DNA of 64,000 bases from GCA-002701455 sp964342575 (GTDB lineage Bacteria > Pseudomonadota > Alphaproteobacteria > Thalassobaculales > Thalassobaculaceae): positions 30,981 through 94,980 of the forward strand of contig CAYFGZ010000001.1 of the NCBI GenBank assembly GCA_964342575.1, given 5' to 3'. Below the pieces are notes generated by a model, which did not search any database, was not told where the DNA came from, and saw nothing but the letters and a program-made list of their open reading frames with translations. The translations under genes were made by a program, and so were the position numbers. Below, piece by piece: positions 50,905 through 59,434 of the stretch; position 1 is the stretch's first letter; each line of letters begins with the position of its first letter.

Positions 50905-52704
50905 TTGGTCGGCTCCGGGCTAATGCCGCATGTTTTATTTGCTGCAGCGGAACCTAGCCCTGAATCCACTATCAAAATGGATTTGCCGATACTTGTGGGC
51001 GAGAACCAATGGGTTGCGCCAACAGTACTCGGAGAGGATGATGTTAAAATATATAAGAGGATATTTTTTCTTCAGGAAAAAGGAAAATGGAGTGAATCAA
51101 AGAAACTAATTGGCAAACTCAATAACAAAATACTGATGGGGCACGTAGCGGCGCAAAAGTATCTCCATCCAACGAAGTATCGATCAAAATATGTTGAACT
51201 TTTACAGTGGCTGCGAAAATATGCGGATCATCCGCAGGCTCGCCGGATTTATGCCCTGGCATTACGCCGTCGTCCAGCAAACTGGAAAATGCCGCCTGGA
51301 CCCGTCGGCAGAGTTTTGAGGGGAAATGGTGCCTTAGAAAAAAGAAAGGCCGATATAAGTTACAAATCCTCGGTGAAGCGGTCAAAACGGGACCGGCGGC
51401 AAGTGTTAGTATTCCAAAAGGAAATGCGGCGGTTAATCCACAAAGGGTGGCCAACAGGGGCCTATAAGAAACTGTCTAGTTCGTTATACAAGAGAACACT
51501 GGACCCCGTTGAAATTTCTATGGCTCGAGCAGAGATAGCACACGGGTATTTTATTTTCGGTAAAGATAGACTTGCCCTAAGTCTAGCAAAAAAAAGTTTG
51601 TCGAAACATAGCGAATGGGCACCCATTGCGGCTTGGGTGGCGGGGTTATCGTCCTGGAGGTTAAACGATATCAGTCAGGCGGCCAGTTTTTTTGAAATCC
51701 TTGGAGGCCACAGTAGAGCTGAGCCCGATCTCAGAGCAGCAGGCGCTTTTTGGGCTTCACGGGGTCATCTAATCAATCACCGACCAAAAGAATCCAGTAA
51801 ATGGCTTCAAAAGGCGTCGCTTATTCCGGGCAGTTTTTATGGAGTGCTTGCAAGGCGGGCGCTTGGTCTTAGTGTGGGGCTAGATCTGGGGGAACTTGTT
51901 GATAAGGATGATTTTTCTACAAAGCTTGTTCGCTTTCCTCGCGGAAGGCGGGTAGCGGCTCTTTTGCAACTGGCTCGTAATGGTGAAGCGGAACGAGAGT
52001 TAAGAGGACTGTTTTATTCTCTTCCCGATAAATTTAAAATATCTTTAATGGCGTTTGCTAGTGCCAATAGAATGCCGGGTTTGGCAATGCGATCTGCAGG
52101 AATTGTAAGAAAAAATGGAGGTGCCCCGTATTACCCTGGACTTTACCCCCTTCCACAATGGAATATCCCAAAGGATATATCAATTGATCCCGCCCTTATT
52201 TACGCCATTGTAAGACAAGAAAGCCAATTTAATGTTAGGGCGAAGAGTGCTAGAGGGGCTCGAGGCCTTATGCAATTAATGCCGCGAACAGCTGCGGCTA
52301 TAGGGAAAAATAATTTATTTCGGAAGGGAAAAGGGCGAGACGCTTTATTCAATCCTCGGATAAACATACGTTTAGGAGGTAAATATCTGCGTCACCTGAT
52401 GCGAGGACATATAGAATCCAGAAATCTATTTAAAACGCTAGCAGCATACAATGCTGGTCCCGGGAAATTGAGCAGGTGGGAGCGATCGATTGATTACCAA
52501 GAAGATCCACTGATGTTTATAGAATCGATCCCCTCGCCTGAGACAAGGCACTTTATAGAACAAGTATTACTAGGCCTCTGGATATACCGATTCCGACTTG
52601 ATGAACCAGCTCCAACCCTGCGGCATCTTGCAGAAGGCATCTGGCCTAAATACGAGTCGGTATCAGGGCAAACTATGGGGAGAATCGATAATGCCAGAAA
52701 TTGA
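50905..52704 (+). CDS. Soluble lytic murein transglycosylase (Slt)
   Basis: 599 residues from a TTG. The N-terminal two-thirds is a helical U-shaped superhelical domain; the C-terminal domain is a lysozyme-like transglycosylase with the catalytic Glu in YAIVRQESQFNVRAKSARGARGLMQLMPRTA and LAAYNAGPGKLSRW. The start is uncertain. The frame is open back to 50854 and upstream codons read PRYIKLIILLVGSGLMPHVL, a good signal peptide, but there is no ATG, GTG or TTG before it. An ATA at 50875 or a lost start is possible. The protein overlaps the MoaB/Mog start by 14 bases. Confidence 0.9.
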   Translation: MVGSGLMPHVLFAAAEPSPESTIKMDLPILVGENQWVAPTVLGEDDVKIYKRIFFLQEKGKWSESKKLIGKLNNKILMGHVAAQKYLHPTKYRSKYVELLQWLRKYADHPQARRIYALALRRRPANWKMPPGPVGRVLRGNGALEKRKADISYKSSVKRSKRDRRQVLVFQKEMRRLIHKGWPTGAYKKLSSSLYKRTLDPVEISMARAEIAHGYFIFGKDRLALSLAKKSLSKHSEWAPIAAWVAGLSSWRLNDISQAASFFEILGGHSRAEPDLRAAGAFWASRGHLINHRPKESSKWLQKASLIPGSFYGVLARRALGLSVGLDLGELVDKDDFSTKLVRFPRGRRVAALLQLARNGEAERELRGLFYSLPDKFKISLMAFASANRMPGLAMRSAGIVRKNGGAPYYPGLYPLPQWNIPKDISIDPALIYAIVRQESQFNVRAKSARGARGLMQLMPRTAAAIGKNNLFRKGKGRDALFNPRINIRLGGKYLRHLMRGHIESRNLFKTLAAYNAGPGKLSRWERSIDYQEDPLMFIESIPSPETRHFIEQVLLGLWIYRFRLDEPAPTLRHLAEGIWPKYESVSGQTMGRIDNARN

Positions 52705-53242
52705 CTGCTCGCGAGAATTTGTCCCGGTAAACATTTGTGTTTTGACTGTCTCGGATACGAGACAAGCTGCCAATGATAGGTCAGGGGACATTTTGCAACA
52801 GAGAATAGAACAGACTGGCCACAAGTTAGTGGATAGGGCGATAGTTACGGATGATATCGATTTAATACAGGAGAAGTTAAGGGCCTGGGTGGTTGATCCA
52901 AATGTGGATGCGGTGATATCGACAGGGGGAACAGGATTGACGGGTCGAGACGTAACCCCAGAAGCCTTTAGAGGGATATTTGAAAAGGAAATAGAAGGTT
53001 TCGGCGAAGTCTTTAGATGGCTCAGTTTCAAGAAGATTGGTACTTCTACGGTTCAGTCCAGAGCGATAGCGGGCGTTGCGGCGGGAACTTACTTATTTGC
53101 TCTTCCTGGTTCAACGGGAGCCTGCAAGGATGCCTGGGATGAAATATTATGTTTTCAGTTAGATATTCGTTTCCGGCCCTGCAACTTTGTGGAGATCATG
53201 CCGCGCCTGAGGGAACATGAACTCCACGGAAGGAGCTCCTAG
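52691..53242 (+). CDS. MoaB/Mog-type molybdopterin-binding protein
   Basis: 183 residues from the ATG at 52691, with GGGGAG eight bases upstream. VSDTRQAANDRSGDILQQR and ISTGGTGLTGRDVTPEAFRGIFEKEIEGFGEVFRWLSF give the molybdopterin-binding fold, and FALPGSTGACKDAWDEIL ends it. MoaB and Mog act in molybdenum-cofactor assembly; the family is diverse and this sequence alone does not tell which. The frame opens earlier, inside slt, but that extension does not match the family. No other molybdenum gene lies in the window. Confidence 0.9.
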   Translation: MPEIDCSREFVPVNICVLTVSDTRQAANDRSGDILQQRIEQTGHKLVDRAIVTDDIDLIQEKLRAWVVDPNVDAVISTGGTGLTGRDVTPEAFRGIFEKEIEGFGEVFRWLSFKKIGTSTVQSRAIAGVAAGTYLFALPGSTGACKDAWDEILCFQLDIRFRPCNFVEIMPRLREHELHGRSS

Positions 53243-53243
53243 G

Positions 53244-53828
53244 TTATGCACAAAGATCCGGGCCATGGTCGACGTCTGTTAAGGTTTCCAGTAAGCTTAT
53301 TTTATCACCGTTACGGAAATGATTAATAGTATCAGATAAAGCAAACCGGGTAGACCAGCGTATTTTACGGAGATGGGGCAAGCCTGTATACTTGCTGAGT
53401 CCGATTAACCAATACCCCCCGTCTTTAGCGGGTCCAAATACAGCATCAGCCCTACGCAACTCTGAAAAGGCCGTTCGTATATGTTGTTTTGAAATTTCTG
53501 GGATATCGCTGCCTATCAAAACTCGGGGGCCGGCGCCAACACGGGTGAAAGCCCGTTTCATTCTTGCACCGAGGTCCCCGCCACCTTGGCTGTGAACTTC
53601 CCATCCTAAGGTAGTATAAATGGTTGGTTGTCGTGCGGCTGCGTCCGGGGTGACAAAGAGATGCCGGCGGCAAGGTAAGGTGGAATCCAGTGTTTTCAGG
53701 AGATTTAAGAGCTGTTTGCGGTACCAAAAAGTTGCATTGACTAGTCCAATATCCTTCGCAAGACGAGTCTTTACCCAACCAATTTTGGGTTGTTTAGCGA
53801 AAACAATCAGATGGTTATTGGGATTCAT
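53244..53828 (-). CDS. TIGR04282-family glycosyltransferase-like protein
   Basis: 194 residues. LIVFAKQPKIGWVKTRLAKDIG at the N-terminus and GSDIPEISKQHIRTAF with GPAKDGGYWLIGL fit the DUF2064/TIGR04282 family of nucleotide-sugar transferase-like proteins. Related genes occur in arsenosugar-synthesis clusters, but no ArsM or ArsS partner is present here, so the substrate is unknown. It is one of a pair with the TIGR04283-like gene, nine bases away. It converges with the MoaB/Mog gene. Confidence 0.87.
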   Translation of the reverse strand: MNPNNHLIVFAKQPKIGWVKTRLAKDIGLVNATFWYRKQLLNLLKTLDSTLPCRRHLFVTPDAAARQPTIYTTLGWEVHSQGGGDLGARMKRAFTRVGAGPRVLIGSDIPEISKQHIRTAFSELRRADAVFGPAKDGGYWLIGLSKYTGLPHLRKIRWSTRFALSDTINHFRNGDKISLLETLTDVDHGPDLCA

Positions 53829-53837
53829 GGGTATTTA

Positions 53838-54587
53838 TTAACCATAAATCTTGGAAATCCAATTGGGTGGGACTCGGAGGAAATACAATGTCAAGCAGGT
53901 CAAATTTCGTATGACTCGAAACATGTAGCCATCTTGTTGGTATCGAGTAGCAGAAGTTGTAGCTTTGACATCAAGCAAAGCGATACGCGACATTCCAATC
54001 CTCCTCACTAAATCAATGTCCTCCATTATTGTCCACGATTTGTATCCTCCCAAGCGGCTGTAAAACCGTCTATGTATTATCAAACCTTGATCCCCGTAGG
54101 GTAGTCCAAGCCAGTTGTTCCGAAGACGCACGACCTTTTCAATAAATCGGGCTTTACTATCACAGGCGCTTAGAGCAAAAGTGAATACGGCAGCACGATT
54201 TAAGTTGGATTCGAGTGTCGTAAAGACGACAAATGAAGCGTCCCATCCAGATGTTAAAATCGTATCAGCATGCAGGAAAAGGAACCAATCCCCAGTGGCA
54301 CTTTTCACACCAGTGGCAAGTTGAATTCCACGACCCTTGTCGCTTTTGATAAATTTTGCTCCAGCTCTCTCAGCTATTCTTTCTGTATCATCTTGGGAAT
54401 GTGCGTCCACTATCACGATTTCAAGCGCTATGCCCCGTTTGGAGGCAGAACTCAGCGATTTTAATGTTGAGGGAAGTGTGTCTGCGGCATTGAAAGTAGG
54501 AATTATGACCGATAGCTTAACGGGTTCGGTTTGCCGGGGCTTTAAAGGACCGGTTTTAGGGGTTATATGGTGCTCACCTGGTAACAA
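53838..54587 (-). CDS. TIGR04283-family glycosyltransferase (GT2)
   Basis: 249 residues from a TTG at 54587. The GT2 core begins LSVIIPTFNAADTLPSTLKSL, with the DXD-like region FLHADTIL and the acceptor loop GYKSWTIMEDIDLVRRI. The open frame extends to 55148, but that part is the antisense of rnhB and does not resemble a protein. TTG 54587 lacks a ribosome-binding site, so the start is uncertain; no ATG lies between rnhB and the domain. TIGR04282 and TIGR04283 proteins often lie together, as here. Confidence 0.83.
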   Translation of the reverse strand: MLPGEHHITPKTGPLKPRQTEPVKLSVIIPTFNAADTLPSTLKSLSSASKRGIALEIVIVDAHSQDDTERIAERAGAKFIKSDKGRGIQLATGVKSATGDWFLFLHADTILTSGWDASFVVFTTLESNLNRAAVFTFALSACDSKARFIEKVVRLRNNWLGLPYGDQGLIIHRRFYSRLGGYKSWTIMEDIDLVRRIGMSRIALLDVKATTSATRYQQDGYMFRVIRNLTCLTLYFLRVPPNWISKIYG

Positions 54588-54669
54588 AGTATTTTTCGTT
54601 TTTTTTGAGCCAATGTTGACTTTAGTATAATATAAGAATAAGGGGCTGGATGATAGGCTTATATGCAAA

Positions 54670-55353
54670 TTGAAAAAAAACGCTGTGCCAGATTTTGATA
54701 TTGAAGACAATTTACGCCTTCCATCACCGGCTTTAATAGCTGGAGTGGACGAAGTAGGGCGAGGCCCTTTGGCGGGTCCTGTGACGGCTGCAGCGGTTGT
54801 TTTACACCGCGCGAAATGTCCAAACAGGGTGCTATCAAAAATAAACGACTCTAAGAAACTTAATGTCAAAACGCGGCAATTTCTCTTTGACGAGATCCAA
54901 CAAGTCTCAGCGATTGGTATTGGTTGGGCGAATACAGAAGAAATTGACAGAAAGAATATCCACTGGGCAACCATGTTGGCAATGCAGCGCGCTATAATTG
55001 CGCTAGAGAGGAATTTGCCAAGGAAACTGGACTTTGCCCTAATTGATGGAAACAGAGTTCCCGAGCTCAATTGTTCAGCAAAGTCTGTGGTAAAGGGGGA
55101 TGCCAAGTCGATGTCTATTGCAGCAGCATCAATAATAGCGAAGTGCACGCGCGATTCTTATATGAACAAACTCTCTAAGCGTTATCCGGGGTATGGATGG
55201 GATCGGAATGCTGGATATGGAACTCGAGAACACCTAGATGCCCTAAATTTTCTAGGCTTGACAGACCAACATAGGAGAAGTTTTGGGCCTATTGCGCGTC
55301 AAGTGACACTCAGACCGAGGAACAATGCATATCAATTTGTTGACGATAGCTAA
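54670..55353 (+). CDS. rnhB: Ribonuclease HII
   Basis: 227 residues from a TTG. RnhB cuts RNA at RNA-DNA junctions. The core LIAGVDEVGRGPLAGPVTAAAVVL gives the catalytic Asp-Glu pair; later Asp residues lie in FALIDGNRVP and AAASIIAKCTRDSYM. The start is uncertain: TTG 54670 is followed by eight A bases, and an ATG at 54663 would be in frame if one A were missing. It shares its upstream region with the divergent glycosyltransferase gene. rnhB followed by ccrM is a typical alphaproteobacterial order. Confidence 0.93.
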   Translation: MKKNAVPDFDIEDNLRLPSPALIAGVDEVGRGPLAGPVTAAAVVLHRAKCPNRVLSKINDSKKLNVKTRQFLFDEIQQVSAIGIGWANTEEIDRKNIHWATMLAMQRAIIALERNLPRKLDFALIDGNRVPELNCSAKSVVKGDAKSMSIAAASIIAKCTRDSYMNKLSKRYPGYGWDRNAGYGTREHLDALNFLGLTDQHRRSFGPIARQVTLRPRNNAYQFVDDS

Positions 55354-55370
55354 TTGTAATCACAATATGT

Positions 55371-55379
55371 TGTGGATAA
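55371..55379 (-). promoter_or_regulatory. Perfect DnaA box upstream of ccrM
   Basis: TGTGGATAA on the plus strand, TTATCCACA on the minus strand, is the exact strong DnaA-box consensus. It lies 106 bases before the ccrM start and 18 bases after the rnhB stop, so DnaA could bind in the ccrM promoter. Confidence 0.6.
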
Positions 55380-55394
55380 CTCAACTAACCAATT

Positions 55395-55399
55395 GACTC
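55395..55399. promoter_or_regulatory. GANTC methylation site upstream of ccrM
   Basis: GACTC, a CcrM target (GANTC), lies 86 bases before the ccrM start. In Caulobacter, methylation of GANTC sites in this promoter and the factor GcrA control ccrM. Confidence 0.6.
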
Positions 55400-55484
55400 C
55401 AAAGGTTTTTTTCTACGACAACTTGACCGTAGGGGCTGTTTAAGCAATTATACGCGCCCCCGTTCACCGTTAAAGGTCATGGTT

Positions 55485-56573
55485 ATGTCCAGAACCAAAG
55501 AATTCTCAAGCGATACGATAATCGTTGGTAACTGTGTGGAGGTGCTTGGGGGGTTACCCAAGGAATCGATCGACTTAATCTTTGCTGATCCGCCCTACAA
55601 CTTGCAACTATCTGGAGAACTCCTTAGACCTAATAATTCCAGGGTAATGGGGGTAAACGATGATTGGGATCGTTTCGCTAACTTTGAAGAATACGATGCT
55701 TTCACAAAAGATTGGTTGGGTGCATGTCGTAGAGTTCTAAAGCCAACTGGATCCCTTTGGGTTATCGGGTCTTATCATAACATTTTCCGTGTAGGTACTA
55801 TTCTGCAAAACCTTGGATTTTGGATCCTAAACGATGTGATATGGCGCAAAACGAACCCTATGCCAAACTTTAGAGGACGGAGATTTACAAATGCTCACGA
55901 GACATTAATTTGGTGTGTTAAAGAGCCCGCCGCCAGGAATTATACTTTCAATTACGATGCCATGAAATCACTAAATGAAGGGTTACAAATGAGAAGTGAT
56001 TGGCTTTTACCGTTGTGCACTGGAAATGAGCGTCTCAAAAAAAATGGACAGAAGGCGCATCCAACTCAAAAGCCAGAAAGCCTCTTATCTCGTGTGGTGT
56101 TGGCTTGTTCCAAACCGGGTGACTTGGTACTCGACCCATTCTCCGGTTCCGGAACAACCGCGGCTGTTGCTAAAAGATTTGCGCGCCGTTACATAGGTAT
56201 AGAACAAGACATAGAATATGCACGACTATCGAAAAAGCGCATAGATACGGTGCAGGAACTCCGTGACCCAGAGATTCTAAGGATAGAAACTAAAAGAGCT
56301 GCTCCCCGCGTTCCTTTTGGCAGTTTGTTAGACCGAGGGCTGGTTGCTCCAGGGGAGGTAATGTTTGATGTTAGGCGCCGCTGGCACGCTAGAATTAGGG
56401 CAGATGGAATGCTGATATCGGACACGGCAAAAGGATCTATCCATTCCGTAGGTGCGGCAGTCCAGGGGGCTCAGGCCTGTAACGGCTGGACTTTTTGGCA
56501 TGTGGATAGGAAGGGAAATCCGGTGTCAATCGATATATTTAGGCAAATGGTTCGTGAAGAATTGGCGAGTTGA
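55485..56573 (+). CDS. ccrM: Cell-cycle DNA methyltransferase CcrM (GANTC)
   Basis: 362 residues from the ATG at 55485, chosen because AAAGGT lies seven bases upstream; an ATG at 55479 is also in frame. It is a beta-class adenine methylase: the catalytic FADPPYNLQL is near residue 37 and the SAM-binding DPFSGSGTTAAVAKRF near 220. The RAMA-type C-terminal domain begins around LLDRGLVAPGEVMFDVRR. CcrM methylates the adenine in GANTC and is a cell-cycle regulator of alphaproteobacteria. A DnaA box and a GANTC site lie in the presumed promoter. Confidence 0.95.
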   Translation: MSRTKEFSSDTIIVGNCVEVLGGLPKESIDLIFADPPYNLQLSGELLRPNNSRVMGVNDDWDRFANFEEYDAFTKDWLGACRRVLKPTGSLWVIGSYHNIFRVGTILQNLGFWILNDVIWRKTNPMPNFRGRRFTNAHETLIWCVKEPAARNYTFNYDAMKSLNEGLQMRSDWLLPLCTGNERLKKNGQKAHPTQKPESLLSRVVLACSKPGDLVLDPFSGSGTTAAVAKRFARRYIGIEQDIEYARLSKKRIDTVQELRDPEILRIETKRAAPRVPFGSLLDRGLVAPGEVMFDVRRRWHARIRADGMLISDTAKGSIHSVGAAVQGAQACNGWTFWHVDRKGNPVSIDIFRQMVREELAS

Positions 56574-56581
56574 AATGCGCA

Positions 56582-57880
56582 CTAACCTTGGGAAAACCCC
56601 TCATCTTCCCTGACCCACAGCAACACCAGAAGCCCAAACAGCCAAAAACACACGGCTACAGCCATCCCGGCGCGCTGGCTTTCGAAGAAAAGCACTAACC
56701 AGCCAAAGATTATGGGGCCGGCGAAACTAGTGGCTTTTCCCGATAGGGCAAACAATCCATACATTTGACCATGCATGCTACTGGGAGAAAGTCTGGCTAA
56801 GAGAGCCCTGCTAGATGATTGAGCCGGACCAATAAAAAAGCTCATGCCCATGCTAAACAGCCAAAAGAGGCCGGTAGTTTCGATAAACAAAATAGCACTA
56901 CCAAATGTTAAAAGTCCTGTTAACGCGATTATGATCGTCAACTTGGAACCGATTTTGTCGTCCCACCAAGCAAAGAAAAAGGCTCCAACTCCTGCGGAAA
57001 TATTCATGGCTATTCCAAATTTCAGAATATCATCAAAACTCATGCCAAAAGTTCCTGCAGCATATAGCCCTCCAAATTGAAATACTACAAGTAATCCGTC
57101 AGCGTACAACATCCGAGCCAAGAGGAATAAAAGAACGGAAGGGTAGTGCCTAAGAGTTTTGACGGTCTGCAGTAGGCTTGTCAAACCGTTAGAGACGGCT
57201 TGAGTAATCGAGGCGCGCGGGGAACCCTTTTGGTCTACATAAATAAAAAACGGGACACTAAAAATAATCCACCAAAGTGCAACTACTAGGGCTGTAGCAC
57301 GCAGATGCTCTGCCTTATCGGTATCCAACCCCAAAAGGTCGGGGTCTGCCCTTATGAGTGTAAAAAGGCAGATAATTAAACAAACTATAGCTCCAAGATA
57401 GCCTGCACCCCAACCCAAGCCACTTATGCGGCCAAGAATAGTGGGGTGCGCAATCTGAAATAAAGTGGCGTTATAAAAAACAGTAGACAACTCGAAACCT
57501 ATGATACCAATAGATACACATATGAGCGTTAGGGGTATGGAGCTAGTCTCGGGAGTAGCAAACCAAAGGCCTAAGGTTGCCAATATAGAAGCTGTACTGA
57601 AGACCAGAACCCAAGTCTTACGGCGTCCGGCTTGATCTGCGATTGCCCCAAGTGCTGGCGCCGTAACAGCAATTATAAAACTAGACACTCCGACTGCTTG
57701 GCTCCATAGAAATGTACCTTGAATTTCATTTTCAGCCACGGCTTTTATGAAATAAGTAGAAAAAAGAAAGGTCAGAATCAGCGTTGGGAAAGGGGAATTT
57801 GCCCAATCGAATAAACACCACGAGATTACAGCCTTGTTATTCGAATTTCCTGATCTATCGGTTTCTGCAGAAGTTTCCAA
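56582..57880 (-). CDS. MFS transporter, UMF1/Atg22-like
   Basis: 432 residues with about twelve hydrophobic segments. The N-terminus WCLFDWANSPFPTLILTFLFSTYF and the loop ALGAIADQAGRRKTWV are hallmarks of the UMF1 (Atg22-related) branch of the major facilitator superfamily. Members are predicted effluxers of amino acids or other small molecules; the substrate here is unknown. It ends eight bases from the ccrM stop. The alpha/beta hydrolase gene lies 62 bases upstream on the same strand, so the two may be one transcript. Confidence 0.88.
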   Translation of the reverse strand: METSAETDRSGNSNNKAVISWCLFDWANSPFPTLILTFLFSTYFIKAVAENEIQGTFLWSQAVGVSSFIIAVTAPALGAIADQAGRRKTWVLVFSTASILATLGLWFATPETSSIPLTLICVSIGIIGFELSTVFYNATLFQIAHPTILGRISGLGWGAGYLGAIVCLIICLFTLIRADPDLLGLDTDKAEHLRATALVVALWWIIFSVPFFIYVDQKGSPRASITQAVSNGLTSLLQTVKTLRHYPSVLLFLLARMLYADGLLVVFQFGGLYAAGTFGMSFDDILKFGIAMNISAGVGAFFFAWWDDKIGSKLTIIIALTGLLTFGSAILFIETTGLFWLFSMGMSFFIGPAQSSSRALLARLSPSSMHGQMYGLFALSGKATSFAGPIIFGWLVLFFESQRAGMAVAVCFWLFGLLVLLWVREDEGFSQG

Positions 57881-57942
57881 AATATTAGCCCTTAAGTTTA
57901 ACTAAAAAGTTATATTGTTCGACAATCGAGTTAATAGATTGA

Positions 57943-58893
57943 TCATGAATTACAGGTGCTCCATTGTCCTAAGATGGCGTTTATAGCAGTAATGAAAGCG
58001 ATAGGTTGATCGAGTGTTAGATGGTGTTGGGCTTCCGGGATAGGAATAATAGGCGATCCTCTGGGCATTAAACTTTTCATATAATCGACCGTCTCTGTAT
58101 CCATAAGAGCACTTTTTTCTCCGTAGACGAGTGCCATCGGGCAATCGGCCTCAGCTAAATATCGATAGTAGGGCTCTCTCAACCGCCCGGAACCCATAGC
58201 GGTTTCATCGAATTTCCACGTCCATCCTTCTGGAGTTTGTGTTATAGAATGATGAGCAATGTGTTTTACAAGAAATGGGTTCTCGCATTCCTGTTCTGGC
58301 AAAAGTCTGAAGCGTCTGGCGGCAGATATAAAGTCCCTATAATATCGTTTCTTACTGCGACGCCGAATTTTTCGATTCGCTGCGAGTTTGGGAGGTCTGA
58401 CAGGAGAATCAACCATTATAACACCACAGACTTTTTTTCCATGAAGCTGAGCAAACTTTGTTGCTATCAGCCCACCAAAACTGTGGCCTATAAGATAACT
58501 ATTTGCATCGAGTTTGGCGTCGTCGATTACGGCTAAAAGCTCTGCAGCACGGATTTGGACGTTATATTCATCTCGCCGCCCACTGTCACCCATTCCTGAA
58601 AGATCCAGGGCTGCTACTTTTCGGTGTCGAGCAAAAAAGGGGGCTAAGAAACTCCACCAATGTGCGTGGCCTCCTCCTCCATGGATAAATAGCAGCCCTC
58701 CTTTACACTCCTCGGGAGTTGGCCCCTCCCACAGTAGATAATGTATATTGCAGTCGCTCACTTTAACCACATGTGACGACACATTTTGGGATATTGCCCA
58801 TTTAAACCATTCTGGTCTGGTGCCTCCACCTGTACGGCGTACTTTCCTGGCTTGGGAAGTTTGAAGGTTTTTTATTTTTGAGCTATTGTCCAT
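57943..58893 (-). CDS. Alpha/beta hydrolase
   Basis: 316 residues. The nucleophile elbow is LIGHSFGGLIA near residue 140, the oxyanion loop FIHGGGGHAHWWSFLAPF near residue 90, and the catalytic His lies in EAQHHLTLDQP. It is of the general esterase, lipase or haloperoxidase-like type, and the substrate cannot be named. The N-terminus is polar and basic with no signal peptide. It lies upstream of the MFS gene on the same strand and divergent from the rhodanese gene. Confidence 0.86.
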   Translation of the reverse strand: MDNSSKIKNLQTSQARKVRRTGGGTRPEWFKWAISQNVSSHVVKVSDCNIHYLLWEGPTPEECKGGLLFIHGGGGHAHWWSFLAPFFARHRKVAALDLSGMGDSGRRDEYNVQIRAAELLAVIDDAKLDANSYLIGHSFGGLIATKFAQLHGKKVCGVIMVDSPVRPPKLAANRKIRRRSKKRYYRDFISAARRFRLLPEQECENPFLVKHIAHHSITQTPEGWTWKFDETAMGSGRLREPYYRYLAEADCPMALVYGEKSALMDTETVDYMKSLMPRGSPIIPIPEAQHHLTLDQPIAFITAINAILGQWSTCNS

Positions 58894-59033
58894 TTTTTAC
58901 TTTCTACAGCCGACATCGGTTCTTCGGAACGTTATTGTAGGATTAAAGTGATAATAGGTTGAAATACATGTCTTCTTGACGTGTCGCAATTCCAATTTTG
59001 TTTTTTGACAGTTAAATTTGAATGGAGTTCTGC

Positions 59034-59432
59034 ATGGTAAATATAAAACTGGGGGTCTTCAAAATGGTTGAGCAAGCCCGGAAAGAAATTGAAGAAGTTG
59101 ATACAATTGACGCCATAGCCGAATCCATGAATCCCGATTGTTTAGTCATCGATATCAGAGATGTACGAGAGAGAAAAAGAAATGGGTATATTCCTGGAAG
59201 CTTTCATTGCCCGCGTGGCATGATTGAGTTCTGGGTGGATCCAGAAAGTCCCTATTTCAAAGAGATTTTCAACGAAAAAAAACGCTTTCTTTTTCATTGT
59301 GCGGCGGATTGGCGTTCAGCTTTAACCGTGCAAACAGTTACCCGGATGGGTTTAGAAAACGCAGCTCATATAAAAGGAGGCCTAAATGCTTGGTATGAAG
59401 CTGGGGGGCCATTTACCAAAGACGAGGCGTAG
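59034..59432 (+). CDS. Rhodanese-like sulfurtransferase
   Basis: 132 residues from the ATG at 59034; GGAG lies six bases upstream. A single rhodanese domain with the active-site loop FHCAADWRSALT: Cys followed by four residues and Arg is the persulfide-forming loop of active rhodaneses. CLVIDIRDVRERKRNGYIPGSFHCPRGMIEF is the domain's N-terminal signature. It transfers sulfur from thiosulfate or a persulfide donor. The flavin monooxygenase gene begins two bases after its stop, so the two are cotranscribed. Confidence 0.9.
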   Translation: MVNIKLGVFKMVEQARKEIEEVDTIDAIAESMNPDCLVIDIRDVRERKRNGYIPGSFHCPRGMIEFWVDPESPYFKEIFNEKKRFLFHCAADWRSALTVQTVTRMGLENAAHIKGGLNAWYEAGGPFTKDEA

Positions 59433-59434
59433 AG

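Noticed and set aside
52598..52690. Longer MoaB/Mog start inside slt
   Set aside because: It overlaps the slt reading frame by over 100 bases and does not match the family.
54588..55148. N-terminal extension of the glycosyltransferase frame to 436 residues
   Set aside because: It lies antisense to rnhB, does not resemble a protein, and the GT2 domain begins only after it.
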